Source of the DNA: Timema cristinae
Taxonomy: Eukaryota; Arthropoda; Insecta; Phasmatodea; Timematidae
Direction: 5' to 3'
Assembly (NCBI GenBank): GCA_039000515.1
Contig: JBCFYV010000012.1
Coordinates: 121,728,605-121,792,604 of the forward strand
Length of the DNA stretch: 64,000 nucleotides
The position numbers and the translations under genes were made by a program. The notes under the pieces were generated by a model. It was not told the origin of the DNA, did not search any database, and was given only the letters and a program-made list of their open reading frames with translations. Shown piece by piece: positions 22,316 to 33,009 of the stretch; position 1 is the stretch's first letter; every line of letters starts with the position of its first letter.

Positions 22316-24530
22316 TTTGGGTAGTGTAACGTCACTATCAACTACTTTATCTATTGTGACATCAATATAACGCTATCTTGCTAATGTGACATCACTTAAC
22401 CCTACCTTAACTACTGTGACTTCACTCTAACCTTACCTTGACTACTGTGACTTCACTCTAACGTTACCTTGGCGCTGTGACTTCACTCTAACGTTACCTT
22501 GACTATTGTGACTTCACTCTAACGTTACCTTGGCCGCTGTGACTTCACTCTAACGTTACCTTGACTGCTGTGACTTCACTCTAACGTTACCTTGGCGCTG
22601 TGACTTCACACTAACGTTACCTTGACTGCTGTGACTTCACACTAACGTTACCTTGACTACTGTGACTTCACTCTAACGTTACCTTGACTACTGTGACTTC
22701 ACTCTAACCTTACCTTGACTGCTGTGACTTCACTCTAACCTTACCTTGACTACTGTGACTTCACTCTAACCTTACCTTGACTACTGTGACTTCACTCTAA
22801 CGTTACCTTGGCGGCTGTGACGTCACTCTAACATTACCTTGACTACTGTGACGTCACTCTAACGTTACCTTGACTACTGTTACTTCACTCTAACATTACC
22901 TTGACTACTGTGACGTCACTCTAACGTGCCTTGACTACTGTGACTTCACTCTAACCTTACCTTGACTGCTGTGACTTCACTCTAACGTTACCTTGGCGGC
23001 TGTGACGTCACTCTAACATTACCTTGACTACTGTGACGTCACTCTAACGTTACCTTGACTACTGTTACTTCACTCTAACATTACCTTGACTACTGTGACG
23101 TCACTCTAACGTGCCTTGACTACTGTGACTTCACTCTAACCTTACCTTGACTGCTGTGACTTCACTCTAACGTTACCTTGGCCGCTGTGACTTCACTCTA
23201 ACGTTACCTTGGCCGCTGTGACTTCACTCTAACGTTACCTTGACTGCTGTGACTTCACTCTAACGTTACCTTGGCGGCTGTGACTTCACTCTAACGTTAC
23301 CTTGGCCGCTGTGACTTCACTCTAACGTTACCTTGACTGCTGTGACTTCACTCTAACGTTACCTTGACTATTGTGACTTCACTCTAACGTTACCTTGGCC
23401 GCTGTGACTTCACACTAACGTTACCTTGACTGCTGTGACTTCACTCTAACGTTACCTTGACTGCTGTGACTTCACTCTAACGTTACCTTGGCCGCTGTGA
23501 CTTCACTCTAACGTTACCTTGACTGCTGTGACTTCACTCTAACGTTACCTTGACTATTGTGACTTCACTCTAACGTTACCTTGGCCGCTGTGACTTCACA
23601 CTAACGTTACCTTGACTACTGTGACTTCACTCTAACGTTACCTTGACTGCTGTGACTTCACTCTAACCTTACCTTGACTACTGTGACTTCACTCTAACGT
23701 TACCTTGACTGCTGTGACTTCACTCTAACGTTACCTTGGCTGCTGTGACTTCACTCTAACCTTACCTTGACTACTGTGACTTCACTCTAACGTTACCTTG
23801 ACTGCTGTGACTTCACTCTAACCTTACCTTGACTACTGTGACTTCACTCTAACGTTACCTTGACTGCTGTGACTTCACTCTAACGTTACCTTGACTGCTG
23901 TGACTTCACTCTAACCTTACCTTGACTACTGTGACTTCACTCTAACGTTACCTTGACTGCTGTGACTTCACTCTAACCTTACCTTGACTGCTGTGACTTC
24001 ACTCTAACCTTACCTTGACTACTGTGACTTCACTCTAACGTTACCTTGACTACTGTGACTTCACTCTAACGTTACCTTGGCTGCTGTGACATCACTGTAA
24101 CGTTACCTTGGCGGCTTTGACGTCACTCTAACATTACCTTGACTACTGTGACTTCACTCTAACGTTACCTTGACTACTGTGACTTCACTCTAACGTTACC
24201 TTGACTACTGTTACTTCACTCTAACGTTACCTTGGCTGCTGTGACTTCACTATAACGTTACCTTATCGGCTGTGACGTCACTCTAACGTTACCTTGACTA
24301 CTGTGACGTCACTCTAACCTTACCTTGACTACTGTGACTTCACTCTAACGTTACTTTGACTACTGTGACTTCACTCTAACCTTACCTTGACTACTGTGAC
24401 TTCACTCTAACGTTACTTTGACTACTGTGACTTCACTCTAACGTTACCTTGACTACTGTGACTTCACTCTAACGTTACCTTGACTGCTGTGACTTCACTC
24501 TAACGTACCTTGGCCGCTGTGACGTCAACC
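22316..24530 (-). repeat. 31-bp tandem array of exon F end plus splice donor
   Basis: About 70 copies of a 31-bp unit. On the gene strand each is TGAAGTCACAGCGGCCAAG (exonic type) followed by GTAACGTTAGAG (intronic type). Many units carry GTAAGG, a better donor than the GTACGT of the exon itself. Several higher-order blocks repeat (for example near 22800-22960 and 22990-23140), so the array has grown partly by multi-unit duplication. The array abuts exon F and overlaps its last bases. Confidence 0.95.
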
Positions 24531-24647
24531 CTAAGTATCAGCATTGCGATCAAGGTGTAGAATATGGCCGTACGAAGAGCCAGTATGAGACTCGCACCAA
24601 CCAGAGACCTGACGTAGCTCGTGTTGAGTATAGCTCTTATTTCCGAC
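24509..24647 (-). CDS. ABCC4-like transporter exon F (TMD1, TM5)
   Basis: Acceptor ATGTTTGTTGAAG and proximal donor GTACGT. The exon reads SEIRAILNTSYVRSLVGAS, then LILALRTAIFYTLIAMLIL (TM5), and ends RVDVTAAK. The family pattern is 'xExxxIxxSSYxRGxNxAxFF...TxYVLxGxxxTAxxVF'. The 139 bp give phase 2 in and phase 0 out, matching exon G, whose first residues complete the 'TA-x-VF' motif. The last 19 bases plus the following 12 intron bases are the unit of the adjoining 31-bp array, so this exon end is followed by about 70 near-copies of its own donor. Confidence 0.9.
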
Positions 24648-24796
24648 CTTCAACAAACATTGGTAATACTTTATATAGATCTCCGAGAGTAGGCTGCGAG
24701 AGATACAATCATTGGACCTTAAGGTGGGGATGGAGGGGAGGTGGGAACAGACCAAGGTTTGTACAGTATCTTAGGAAAACTCCAGTATAAACACTG

Positions 24797-24946
24797 AGAG
24801 TTTAATTTTCCTCCCACGGTGATATCAACAGTTGTTGAATATCTGTCACGAGCATTAGATGAAAAACTTTTAACTGAAGAGAAAAAGAGGTCATTGAATT
24901 CCAGGACACCTTTGACTGTTGATATCAATATTTGAGGAAAATTAAA
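24797..24946. mobile_element. palindromic MITE, copy 1
   Basis: Begins TTTAATTTTCCTCCCACGGT with GATATCAACAGTTGTTGAAT and ends with the inverse (TGTTGATATCAATATTTGAG, GAAAATTAAACT). The arms fold into a long hairpin. Related copies lie at 27.25 and 43.26 kb. Confidence 0.8.
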
Positions 24947-24984
24947 CTAACTGAAGAAATGTTTGGATCAAAAATATGTTTTGC

Positions 24985-25097
24985 TTTAAAAACTGCAAAA
25001 ATACTGACCCTGGATTGAACCTTATCTCCCAGTCTTCTAGTATATGGTGAGAGTATCGCTCTAGACCATGCGGCCACCGAAACGGGTAGCCCGGGAT
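24985..25097 (-). mobile_element. SINE family B fragment
   Basis: Contains only the tRNA-like head in reverse: CCTGGATTGAACCTTATCTC through CATGCGGCCACCG. Body and tail are lost. Confidence 0.65.
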
Positions 25098-25189
25098 ATT
25101 AGATAAAACATGTCTTGTTGTAATTTTATTCTCTCTCAATCAGTTGGAAAAAGAAGTATTGTAATGGTAAAAAAAACTTGAGGATTTGA

Positions 25190-25800
25190 TAAATGTCGAC
25201 CTTTCATGACCCCTAGTAAACGTGGATTTCGCGATGTGGTCTATCCATCTGTCTGTCTGTCTGAATCTCTACCTAGAACTGAAATTATTTTATCGATTGG
25301 GCTAAAACTTATCTGAGGTCTTCATTAAAGTCCCCCCAACGGTTTTTAGAATTAGATATCCAACCCTTAATATAAGAGTAGTTTACTGAAGGGCAAAAGA
25401 GAGAAAAATTATTTTCTCAAAATTATCTCTAACGATTTTTATTAAATTTTATATCCGAGACACTATTTATCGTTATAATAATGGCAGCTCGCGTTTTATT
25501 ATAAAAATGAATTTGAGAGTAATTTACATAGAGGAAATTTTAAATTCTCGTATTTTCTCAACTGTTTGAGATAAGAAATATCTTATCATTGTAAAGTTGT
25601 AGAACTATTAAAGATAAAATCTTTTATTTGAAATATATTTTTTATAAAACTAATAACTTCTGAGCTATAAGCAAATATTATATACTATATACTCTTTATT
25701 TAAGTTCTTTGAAAATTAATTTGATTCTTATGCTCGTTGGTGGACAAAGATATTTATCTTTTCTCAATTTTTCTGTAACAATGTTTTTTTTAATAATTCC
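25190..25800 (-). repeat. ACAGACAG-tailed dispersed repeat, reverse copy
   Basis: Reverse of the 17.2 kb element: CTGTCTGTCTG tract near 25250, then GATTGGGCTAAAACTTATCT, TCCCCCCAACGGTTTTTAGA, AGTAGTTTACTGAAGGGCAA and the AT-rich body. Confidence 0.75.
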
Positions 25801-27245
25801 CTTGGTTTAGTCATAGATTTATGATTAATCCGCAATGTGTAAATAATAATGATTCCATGTTTTTGGTTCTCAATTGTTTAATTTAGGTATAGGTATCTTT
25901 CTTTGTTAAGATATCAGATTGTTTATTTCCATTCATACCGAAATGAGATGGTATCTATTTGGAAGGTTATTAGTTTTCCAAGGTTTTGTAGTAAATTGTA
26001 CAATGTAGTTCTTGTATTTTACTGTCAAATGAGTAGAGTGATGTTATAGCGCGTGATACTGATCTGGGATCACTTAATATAATCACTTTGTTAAAGTGGA
26101 ACACAGGAAATCACACCGCGATAAGCGCTTGGGTCGAGAGATATTTTATTAGGTCAGGTGTTAGCCGGGGTTTGAAGAGGGTTACGGGGTATTTAAAGCA
26201 CAACCTACACCAAGGGAAATAACCTCACACTATTGTATTTCCTATATTAGAATGACCGCTCTAGAACTTCAAAACAACTCAAATAATCCTCTATTATTAT
26301 ACAAAATGTTCTGTTATTACTTTGTTGAAATATGAATTAATCTGCTAGAAGAATAAAGGTCTCGGGTTAGATTCCTTGCACCCTCCCGGAGCATGCCTAA
26401 ACACCCACGTCAGAATTAGTAAATATAATGTTGTCAGTAAACTGCCCTTGAATTAATTTATTTTATAAAAATAATCATATATTATTATTTATCATGTAAA
26501 ATAGTCCCCTTATGCCAATTTTGAACAAAATCATTTAAGACATTTACAACTGAATTAAATTATTACCAAGATCTGTCATCAGTAACCTTCTATAAAATTA
26601 TATATTTTTGAAAATCACACACATATATATATAATTATTTAAAATATATGAAACATACACTTTTGAACCAAATCATTAGAATTAGAAATATTCTTTGTTT
26701 TAAAAAACTACCCTTAAATTAATTCTTCCCACCTCCCACCACCACTCCCAACAAAAACAAATCTCAGGAGATATACAGTTTGTTTGTCATGGGAAACCCC
26801 CCCCCCCCACCCCCGATATTTATTTTAAACAACATTATTTTAAAAATAGTTAAAATTTTCGAAAATCACTCTTGAGTAAACTACCCTTTAATGAATTTTT
26901 ATCTAAAAACCAAGACGCGTAAAGCTTTTATTTGTAAGTTCAAACACGCCATAGATATAAATTTTAAACAAAATCGCATCAGTAACCCCCCCCCCCCCTC
27001 CCGCCATATTAGATTTAGGGCTAGGGTCAAAATCAAAATAATGTTCCGAGGTGTTGCCCTATAGCATATAGATATCAAATTAGAACAAAATACATCAAAC
27101 CATTTAAGATCCAGACAGACAGACATGAGGACAGACAGAATAATATTAAGTTCACTATATTTTTTGATCCGGACACATATAAAACATAAAGATTCACATT
27201 ATCTCATGGCCAAATATTTTCACGGTTGCAATACTTTCTCTTAAA
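25800..27245. other. AT-rich intron with poly-C tracts and a decayed ACAGACAG repeat
   Basis: No gene seen. Contains C runs near 26799 and 26985, several GAGTAAACTACCCTT blocks and a CAGACAGACAG tract near 27114-27135, so at least part is a diverged copy of the ACAGACAG-tailed family. Confidence 0.5.
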
Positions 27246-27248
27246 ATG

Positions 27249-27415
27249 AGAAATTTTCTTCACACGGTGATATCAGCAGTTGTTGAATATCTGTCGAGGA
27301 TATCCTGGAATTTAATGAATTTTTTTCTCTTCATTTAAAAAGTTTGTCATCTAATGCCACCATGACAGATATTTAACAATTGTTGATATCACCGTGTGAA
27401 GATTACTAAACTTTA
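27249..27415. mobile_element. palindromic MITE, copy 2
   Basis: Left arm TTCTTCACACGGTGATATCA and right arm TGATATCACCGTGTGAAG (as GTTGATATCACCGTGTGAAG) are near-perfect inverse complements around an unpaired core that includes AAAAAGTTTGTCATCTAATG. About 165 bp. Best-preserved member of the family. Confidence 0.88.
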
Positions 27416-27830
27416 TTTATCATCTGGAGAAGTATCTCATTTATTTTGACCAACAGAATGTTTTGTTAAAGATATATATAAAAAAACACTGTCCTTATCT
27501 CAAGTCCACTACATTCCTACCTTAAGGTACACCGGATATCATCTCTGAGGGAGTTGCATGTCTACCATTAAGAAACAATGTTGTCATTTTCTTGTTTTCG
27601 TATGCCAAATATTCCCTCAAATATAAGACAAGTTTTGCAACGCTGGTTAGCCAATGTTGCCAGTAGCTCCTTCTTACTCTCAGCACACCACTATCTAACA
27701 TAACTGAGAACGAGGAGATTTGGCAACAGTTAATTGAGAGAGAGCTGAGATAAAACTTTTCTCCATAAGACCTGCAGTTCCCTTAGAGGTTGACTGTAGT
27801 TTGTAAGTCGGGTTGTGTCTCTCTCTCTAC

Positions 27831-27987
27831 CTCCTCGCTGCAGTGACCAAAGACTCGAAAGGTTTCTCCCAAGTGTACATCTTGATGATTCTGATGCCAG
27901 AAAGGATCTCGTCCATCAGCCTGATTCGCTCGTCGGTCTTCACCGCCGTCTGTCGGCGGAACTTTGTACTTAGTTTTCCGCTGACCA
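27831..27987 (-). CDS. ABCC4-like transporter exon E (TMD1 intracellular loop)
   Basis: Acceptor TCTCTAATGTTGCAG, donor GTAGAG, 157 bp. With the split Val codon from exon D it reads VVSGKLSTKFRRQTAVKTDE, then RIRLMDEILSGIRIIKMYTW and EKPFESLVTAARR. The 'TDxRIRxMxEIxxGIRxIKMYxWEK' block is a hallmark of ABCC exporters; it forms the coupling region that contacts the nucleotide-binding domains. Phase 1 in and phase 2 out agree with exons D and F. The frame is intact. Confidence 0.95.
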
Positions 27988-28289
27988 CTGCAACATTAGA
28001 GAATATTATAGGTTCGTGCGTGAAATAGAGAACTCAAGTTAAGTTTTAGAAAATGTTTCCAAGTTGTCAAAAGTCTACATCTAACACGTCATCAACGTTT
28101 CTAGATGTGGCGTGTCAGTTTAATAAAATGATCAATCTTACTCTATTCTTCCTCTTTAATACTTCCCTTCTACTCTCAATTTCACACTTAATGTTAGCTA
28201 CTCTGCATCTCTTTCTTGCCTACATTAGTCTCATTTCCTACATACTTCATTTACATCATTTTATTTGGCATTCTCTCTTATTATTCCTC

Positions 28290-29165
28290 ATCTTACATGC
28301 CATACCATCTCAGTCTTGCTTCCTCTACTATCTCATGTACTCAACATCCTCATTACATGTCCATACCATCTACTTCTTCCACTACTATCTCATATCTACT
28401 ACAATATCTCATACTACATGTACTCATTACCATACATGTCATACCATCACTTGCTTCCTCTACTATCTCATGTACTCCAACATCCTCATTACATGCCATA
28501 CCATCTACCCTTGCTTCCTCTACTATCTCATGTACTCCAACATCCTCATTACATGTCCATACATCTCACTCTTGCTTCCTCTACTATCTCATGTACTCCA
28601 ACATACCTCATACATGACCATACCATCTCACCCTTGCTTCTCTACTATCTATACTCAACTCATACATGTACTACCATACCATCTTGCTCACTCTACATCT
28701 CATACTCAACATCTCATTACATGTCATACATCTCACTCTCTTACTATCTCATGTACTCCAAATCTCATACATCATACATACCCTCACTATCTCATGTACT
28801 CAACTCCTCATACATGTCTACATCTCAGTCTGTTCCTCTACTATCTCAGTACTCCAACATCCTCACTACATGTCCATACCATCTCATCTTACATTCTCTA
28901 CTATTCTCATGTACTCCAACTATCCTCATACATGTCCTATACCATCTCACCTTGCTTCTACTACATCTCATGTACTCCAACATCCTCATTACATGACCAT
29001 ACCATCTCACTCTTGCTTCCTCTACTATCTCATGTACTCCAACATCCTCATCTACATGCCATACCATCTCATCTTACATTCTCTACTATCTCAGTACTCC
29101 AACATCCTCATTACATCTCCATACCATCTAAGTCTTGCTTCCTCTACTATCTCATGTACTTCCTC
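28290..29165. repeat. about 58-bp minisatellite, possibly derived from LINE coding sequence
   Basis: About 15 ragged copies containing CTCTACTATCTCATGTACTC, CAACATCCTCATTACATG and TCCATACCATCTCA. The minus strand reads VRWYGHVMRMLEYMR in each unit, which resembles the 'LRWFGHVxRM' motif near the C-terminus of some non-LTR retrotransposon proteins. The long plus-strand frames (to 390 residues) come from the repeat and are not called as genes. Confidence 0.85.
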
Positions 29166-29269
29166 TACCCTTATTCTTTCCCAGATAACTTAATTCCTAA
29201 TCTTGTTTCTCTTCGTGACAGCTAACATGCTCCTCACAATCTTCAAAGCTGTACAAAGTGTTATATTTA

Positions 29270-29515
29270 TTTTTGGTCAACTATCTCACCACTCGCTCGG
29301 TGAACGAATCGCGCTGATGTGTTTAGGGATGAGAGTGTTTGAATCTAGATTGAATGCACCCAAATATGAGTATAGAGAGAGTGGAAAACAATTTAGGACA
29401 AAAATAGATAAGTACGACCGACTGAGATTCGAACCCCGATCTCCCCGACATCGGAAGTCAAGTGTATAGCGAGAGTGACGCCTTATAATATTAGATTACC
29501 GAGGTACGTTCACAT
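29270..29515 (-). mobile_element. SINE family B copy (diverged)
   Basis: Reverse-orientation body (AGAGAGAGTGGAAAACAATT) and head with B-box GAGATTCGAACCCCGATCTC. The tail is poorly preserved. Confidence 0.7.
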
Positions 29516-29584
29516 GTCGATTAAAATGATATAATTTTTAAATATTATTTCATGACTAACAGTACGTTCATTCACTTAGTCTGA

Positions 29585-29609
29585 TTACATACATACATAC
29601 ATACATACA
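29585..29609 (+). repeat. (ACAT)n tract at 5' junction of R1-clade element
   Basis: About six ACAT units immediately before the first retrotransposon-derived base; the 3' end of the same element is followed by a much longer (ACAT)n run. Confidence 0.9.
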
Positions 29610-29639
29610 GAGGATGATCGCTAGTACTTCTCAGATAGA

Positions 29640-29940
29640 GTCCTGACCTACGACTCCGAGACGGGTCAACGAATGTACCGGGTAACCGGAGGAGTGCAAC
29701 AGGGAGCAGTTCTTGGTCCTCCGCTGTGGAACATCATGTACGATGCGGTGCTGAGGCTTCATTGCCAGACGGAGCTACGTTAGTGGGATTTGCCGACATT
29801 TGATGACATCGCTATAGTTGCTGTTGGAAAGTTCCTCGACGAGGTTACGTACATAGCGAACAGAGCTATCGCCAACATCCGTCAGTGGCTTTCTTCTGTT
29901 GGCCTGCAACTAGCAGATCACAAGACGGAGGCAGTATAGT
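29640..29940 (+). pseudogene. R1-clade reverse transcriptase core fragment, frameshifted
   Basis: Reads GVQQGAVLGPPLWNIMYDAV, then a stop near 29779. The catalytic box appears as GFAD followed by DDIAIVAV in another frame (about 29788-29822), so the F-A-D-D motif is broken by an insertion. It continues DEVTYIANRAIANIRQWLSS and VGLQLADHKTEAV. Role in an intact element: target-primed reverse transcription. It cannot be functional as sequenced. Confidence 0.85.
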
Positions 29941-29987
29941 GACAGGAAGGAAAATCAGAGAATCCATCACCCTGAGTGTAGGAGACA

Positions 29988-30476
29988 ATGTCATTATATC
30001 GTCAACCTTCACTGAGGTACCTGGGCGTGCAAATAGATGCCAAGTTACGCTTTAACGACCATCTTCGGAACGTCAGCCAAAAAGCAGCAAAGGTGGCAAA
30101 TGCGCTTTCAAGCATCATGCCCAACACGGGAGGCCCAAAGCCGAGCCGCAGACGTCTGATTTCTACGGTCACAAGCTCCATTATGCTGTACGCAGCACCA
30201 GTCTGGTCACCGGCAATGAAAGTGGCGGTGCATGCCCACATGTTGAACAAGGTACATAGGAGAATGGCACTGCGTGTTGCATGTGCCTACCGCACAGTCT
30301 CTGGCGATGCTGCTTGCGTGATAGCAGATATGACGCCTATCGACCTCTTGGCAGACGAGAGAAATAGGATTTACCGCCAGACCCGGACTCCTTCCGAGCT
30401 CACGAAAACAACCATCGTGAGGGACGAAAAGAGAAAACCATGGAAATGTGGCAAAGACGCTGGGACTCATCGATGA
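29988..30476 (+). pseudogene. R1-clade ORF2 thumb region fragment
   Basis: 162-residue open stretch with LRYLGVQIDAKLRFNDHLRN, KAAKVANALSSIMPNTGGP, then RRLISTVTSSIMLYAAPVWS and RMALRVACAYRTVSGDAACV. The order 'YLGVxxDxxLxFxxH ... LMPNxGGPxxxRRxLLxxVxxSxxLYxAPVW ... VALRVxxAYRTVSxxAxxVIAGxxPIDLL' is characteristic of R1-clade proteins. The start at 29988 is only the first Met after a frame break. Confidence 0.88.
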
Positions 30477-30721
30477 ATGGTAGATGGACCCACCGTCTTA
30501 TTCCAGTAGTGTCACTCTGGAGTACGAGAAAACACGGTGAGACGGACTTTTACCTCACCCAGCTCCTGACAGGCCACGGATGCTTCAGGTCATATCTGGA
30601 GAGATTCGGACTAGATGATTCACCATCCTGTCCTAACTGCACAGAGTTGGAAGAGACTGCGGAGCACGTCTTTTTTGGGTGTCCCCGCTTTGCTGTTGAG
30701 AAGGAGGAGCTGGATAGGTGA
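30440..30721 (+). pseudogene. R1-clade ORF2 C-terminal Cys-His domain fragment
   Basis: Overlaps the previous fragment in another frame. It reads WQRRWDSSMNGRWTHRLIPV, then DFYLTQLLTGHGCFRSYLER, then CPNCTELEETAEHVFFGCPR, i.e. a C-x2-C-x8-H-x4-C zinc-binding pattern typical of the C-terminus of R1/TRAS-type ORF2 proteins. The frame change near 30440-30470 suggests one indel. Confidence 0.88.
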
Positions 30722-31158
30722 CTCCAGATGAGATCAACTCCAGAAAGCATCGTCAGTTTGATGCTGCTCAACGAGGGCAACTGGAAGGCTGTAGCAGACA
30801 TGGCTTCGCGCGTTGTGAAGAACCTCAGGCTAGAGGAAAGAGAAAGGAGTAGACCACCTAGATAATGGCAACGACGGAGTAGGCAGTTAGCCATCCAGCC
30901 TCACGCGAAGTAATGCCTGACGGCCGTTCCGCGTGGGGTGTATTGGAGAACACTCTTGAGGTGGGGTACAGGGCTATACCCCGGGGGTTTTAGTAGGTAG
31001 GGTTCTACCTTTTGTAGTTCGGTACGTCGGGAATATGGAATATTCTTGCCGTACACCTAGAGTCACCTTCTCTAGTGGAGTCCCACAGCCTTTCAGATGG
31101 ATCTGAAGGCTCCGTAAAAAGGATTTCCCTCCTCGTTAAAAAAAAAAACAAAAAAAAA

Positions 31159-31313
31159 ACATACATACATACATACATACATACATACATACATACATAC
31201 ATACATACATACACACACATACATACATACATGTATACATACATACATACATACATACATACATACATACATACATGTATACATACATATACACATACAT
31301 ACATACGTACATA
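31159..31313 (+). repeat. (ACAT)n microsatellite, 3' side of R1-clade element
   Basis: About 37 ACAT-type units with a few GTAT and ACAC variants. Produces long artefactual frames on both strands. Confidence 0.97.
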
Positions 31314-32260
31314 TGCCCAAACCCACGTAAGACACTTCTTTCATATTGACCTATTGCGTTCCTTTCCAAACCACACTTCTTCTGCACCCATTCATTGCTG
31401 ACTGTCCATATAAGTATTTCCACGTACATTTCTTAGCTATTTCATTCCAACCGCATACATCTTGCTCTTGTGTCTCTCCTGACAAACCCACATCCATAAA
31501 ACAATGTTGGCATTAAGGTCTTTTTATGTACTGCCATCTTCATCTCTTTTGGTATTACAAACTTCATTATTTACCGTAGCCCACATATATTCAACTATCC
31601 TCCAAGATTTCACCACCTATCCTTCCATTTTTACAGAACATTCTGCCCAGTTACACAAAATCATTCATTGGTTCCAACAGTTCTCCAGTTATACTAAGTT
31701 GATAATCATATCTTGATCCATTCTTATCAAAAACTATCACCTTAGTTTTGGATACATTTGTAGGAAGATCCATTTTGCCTGTTGCCACGTTCAAACAATT
31801 TAATGCTTTCTGCAAGTCTCAGACATTAATACGGCATTATATTCGCAAAACAGCACTTTAACCTTCAGATTGTTCATTTGTACACCGAACGCGTTCTCAC
31901 AAGCATCCCTCATACACTTATTTATGAAAACATTAAACAATCATGGAGACATAACCTGGTCTAACCTTGTCCTGTTCATTGTCAAACCATTCGCTCAAAG
32001 CTTCATCCACCCTTTACTTTCATCATTCACCGCCTTAACTGCATTTACTAACAATTCATCCACACCATACTCTCTAAGAACATTCTATAACATACTCCTA
32101 TTAACACGATCACGATCGTATGCTTTCTCAAGATCAACGAATGCACAATAAACTCTCTTCCTTAGTCAAACATTCCTCAATCCCTTGTTGCAGTGCACAT
32201 ATCTGGTCTATACAACCTCTACCTGGCATTCAACCACCTTGCACATCCCACATATATACA
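31314..32260 (-). pseudogene. second non-LTR retrotransposon fragment (reverse transcriptase), opposite strand
   Basis: Minus strand codes pieces of a reverse transcriptase in changing frames: CIDQICALQQGIEECLTKEE (about 32160-32215), then FVDLEKAYDRDRVNR (about 32085-32135), a family motif 'FxDLEKAYDRVNR' with a two-codon-like insertion. Downstream come VNDESKGWMKL and, near 31420-31320, WVQKKCGLERNAIGQYERSV followed by LRGFGHM, equivalent to the 'LRWFGHVxRM' region. It then runs into the (ACAT)n tract. Many indels; dead copy. It belongs to a different clade from the R1-type element. Confidence 0.8.
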
Positions 32261-32532
32261 TACAAGTTGGGGCCAGAACAATTAGACGATGATCAGTATC
32301 TTAAAAATTAACACTTTAATTGATTAGTAAATATTCACTAGCTAAATAAAATCAAATAACAAACTACACTTTTTGAATATAATGTCAGTCAGGTGATCTC
32401 CACCAGACATCAGACAAGCCTCAGCACGTTGTCCATCACTTTCATCAGCATATATCGTCCAATTGTTTGCGCTCCACCATATATATGTGGTGTGTTTATG
32501 ATTTATGCATGGATCTATCACATAAATTGATC

Positions 32533-32675
32533 CGCTTAAGTGGTCAAATGGTCTAAGGCGATTATATTTCAATATACTGGACTGCCAATGAGGGGAGATC
32601 AGGGCTTTAAAACCAGTTTGGGTGTTAATGAGTTCTGTTTTCTTGAGAGGTTTTCCACTCTCCCTCCATGCAGGC
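32533..32675 (+). mobile_element. SINE family B fragment next to exon D
   Basis: Head TGGTCAAATGGTCTAAGGCG, body GAGAGGTTTTCCACTCTCCC and TCCATGCAGG. It ends about 55 bp from the exon D donor, inside intron D-E. Confidence 0.75.
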
Positions 32676-32728
32676 TCTGTCACATTTCCTCCTCCGGGCC
32701 CGGAGACCCATCCTAGACGAGAACGCAC

Positions 32729-32951
32729 CGGTGAGAGGCAGGAACAGGATGAAGATGGCTATCCCCACGAAGCTTGAGACAGACACCTCCACCCAGATGA
32801 AGTACAAGGTCACCAGACCACAGATGGGGGCAGACCACCAGTAGTGGATGGTCGAGGCGGTAAGCTCGAACCTGGAGACGTCGTTGGACAAGAGGTTTAC
32901 AATCCTACCAGCGGTTATGTTGTTCAAGACACTTCTGTCGAGCCTCAGGAC
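32729..32951 (-). CDS. ABCC4-like transporter exon D (TMD1, TM3-TM4)
   Basis: Acceptor CTCTGTGTTCCAG, donor GTGCGT, 223 bp, phase 0 in and phase 1 out. It reads VLRLDRSVLNN, then the strongly conserved ABCC motif AGRIVNLLSNDVSRF, the stretch STIHYWWSAPICGL, and the helices VTLYFIWVEVSVSSF and VGIAIFILFLPL (TM3-TM4). The family equivalent is 'TTGQIVNLLSNDVxKFD...LHFLWxGPLQ...ILLPLQ'. Reading past the donor gives unrelated residues and then SINE sequence, which supports the boundary. No indel is seen in this exon. Confidence 0.95.
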
Positions 32952-33009
32952 CTGGAACACAGAGGAGACAGGGTTTTCATAGACAGAGGGAACAAGGTCA
33001 GGAGAGACT

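Larger units (their letters stand above)
29610..31158 (+). mobile_element. 5'-truncated R1-clade non-LTR retrotransposon in an (ACAT)n target
   Basis: Carries the C-terminal half of an R1-type ORF2: reverse-transcriptase motifs, thumb, and a Cys-His domain, followed by a 3' UTR (about 30865-31137) and an A-rich end. It has (ACAT)n on both sides, so it sits inside a microsatellite. R1-clade elements of the Waldo type are known to target ACAY repeats. 5' truncation is usual for such elements. Confidence 0.85.

Noticed and set aside
26340..26400. tRNA-like B-box GGGTTAGATTCC
   Set aside because: No A-box at a suitable distance and no similarity to the SINE bodies.
28053..29225. 390-residue plus-strand open frame rich in Ser/Tyr/His/Leu
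   Set aside because: It lies on a 58-bp minisatellite; the repetitive peptide changes frame with every unit and has no domain features.
31005..31429. Tyr/Cys/Met-Val repeat proteins on both strands
   Set aside because: They are translations of the (ACAT)n microsatellite.
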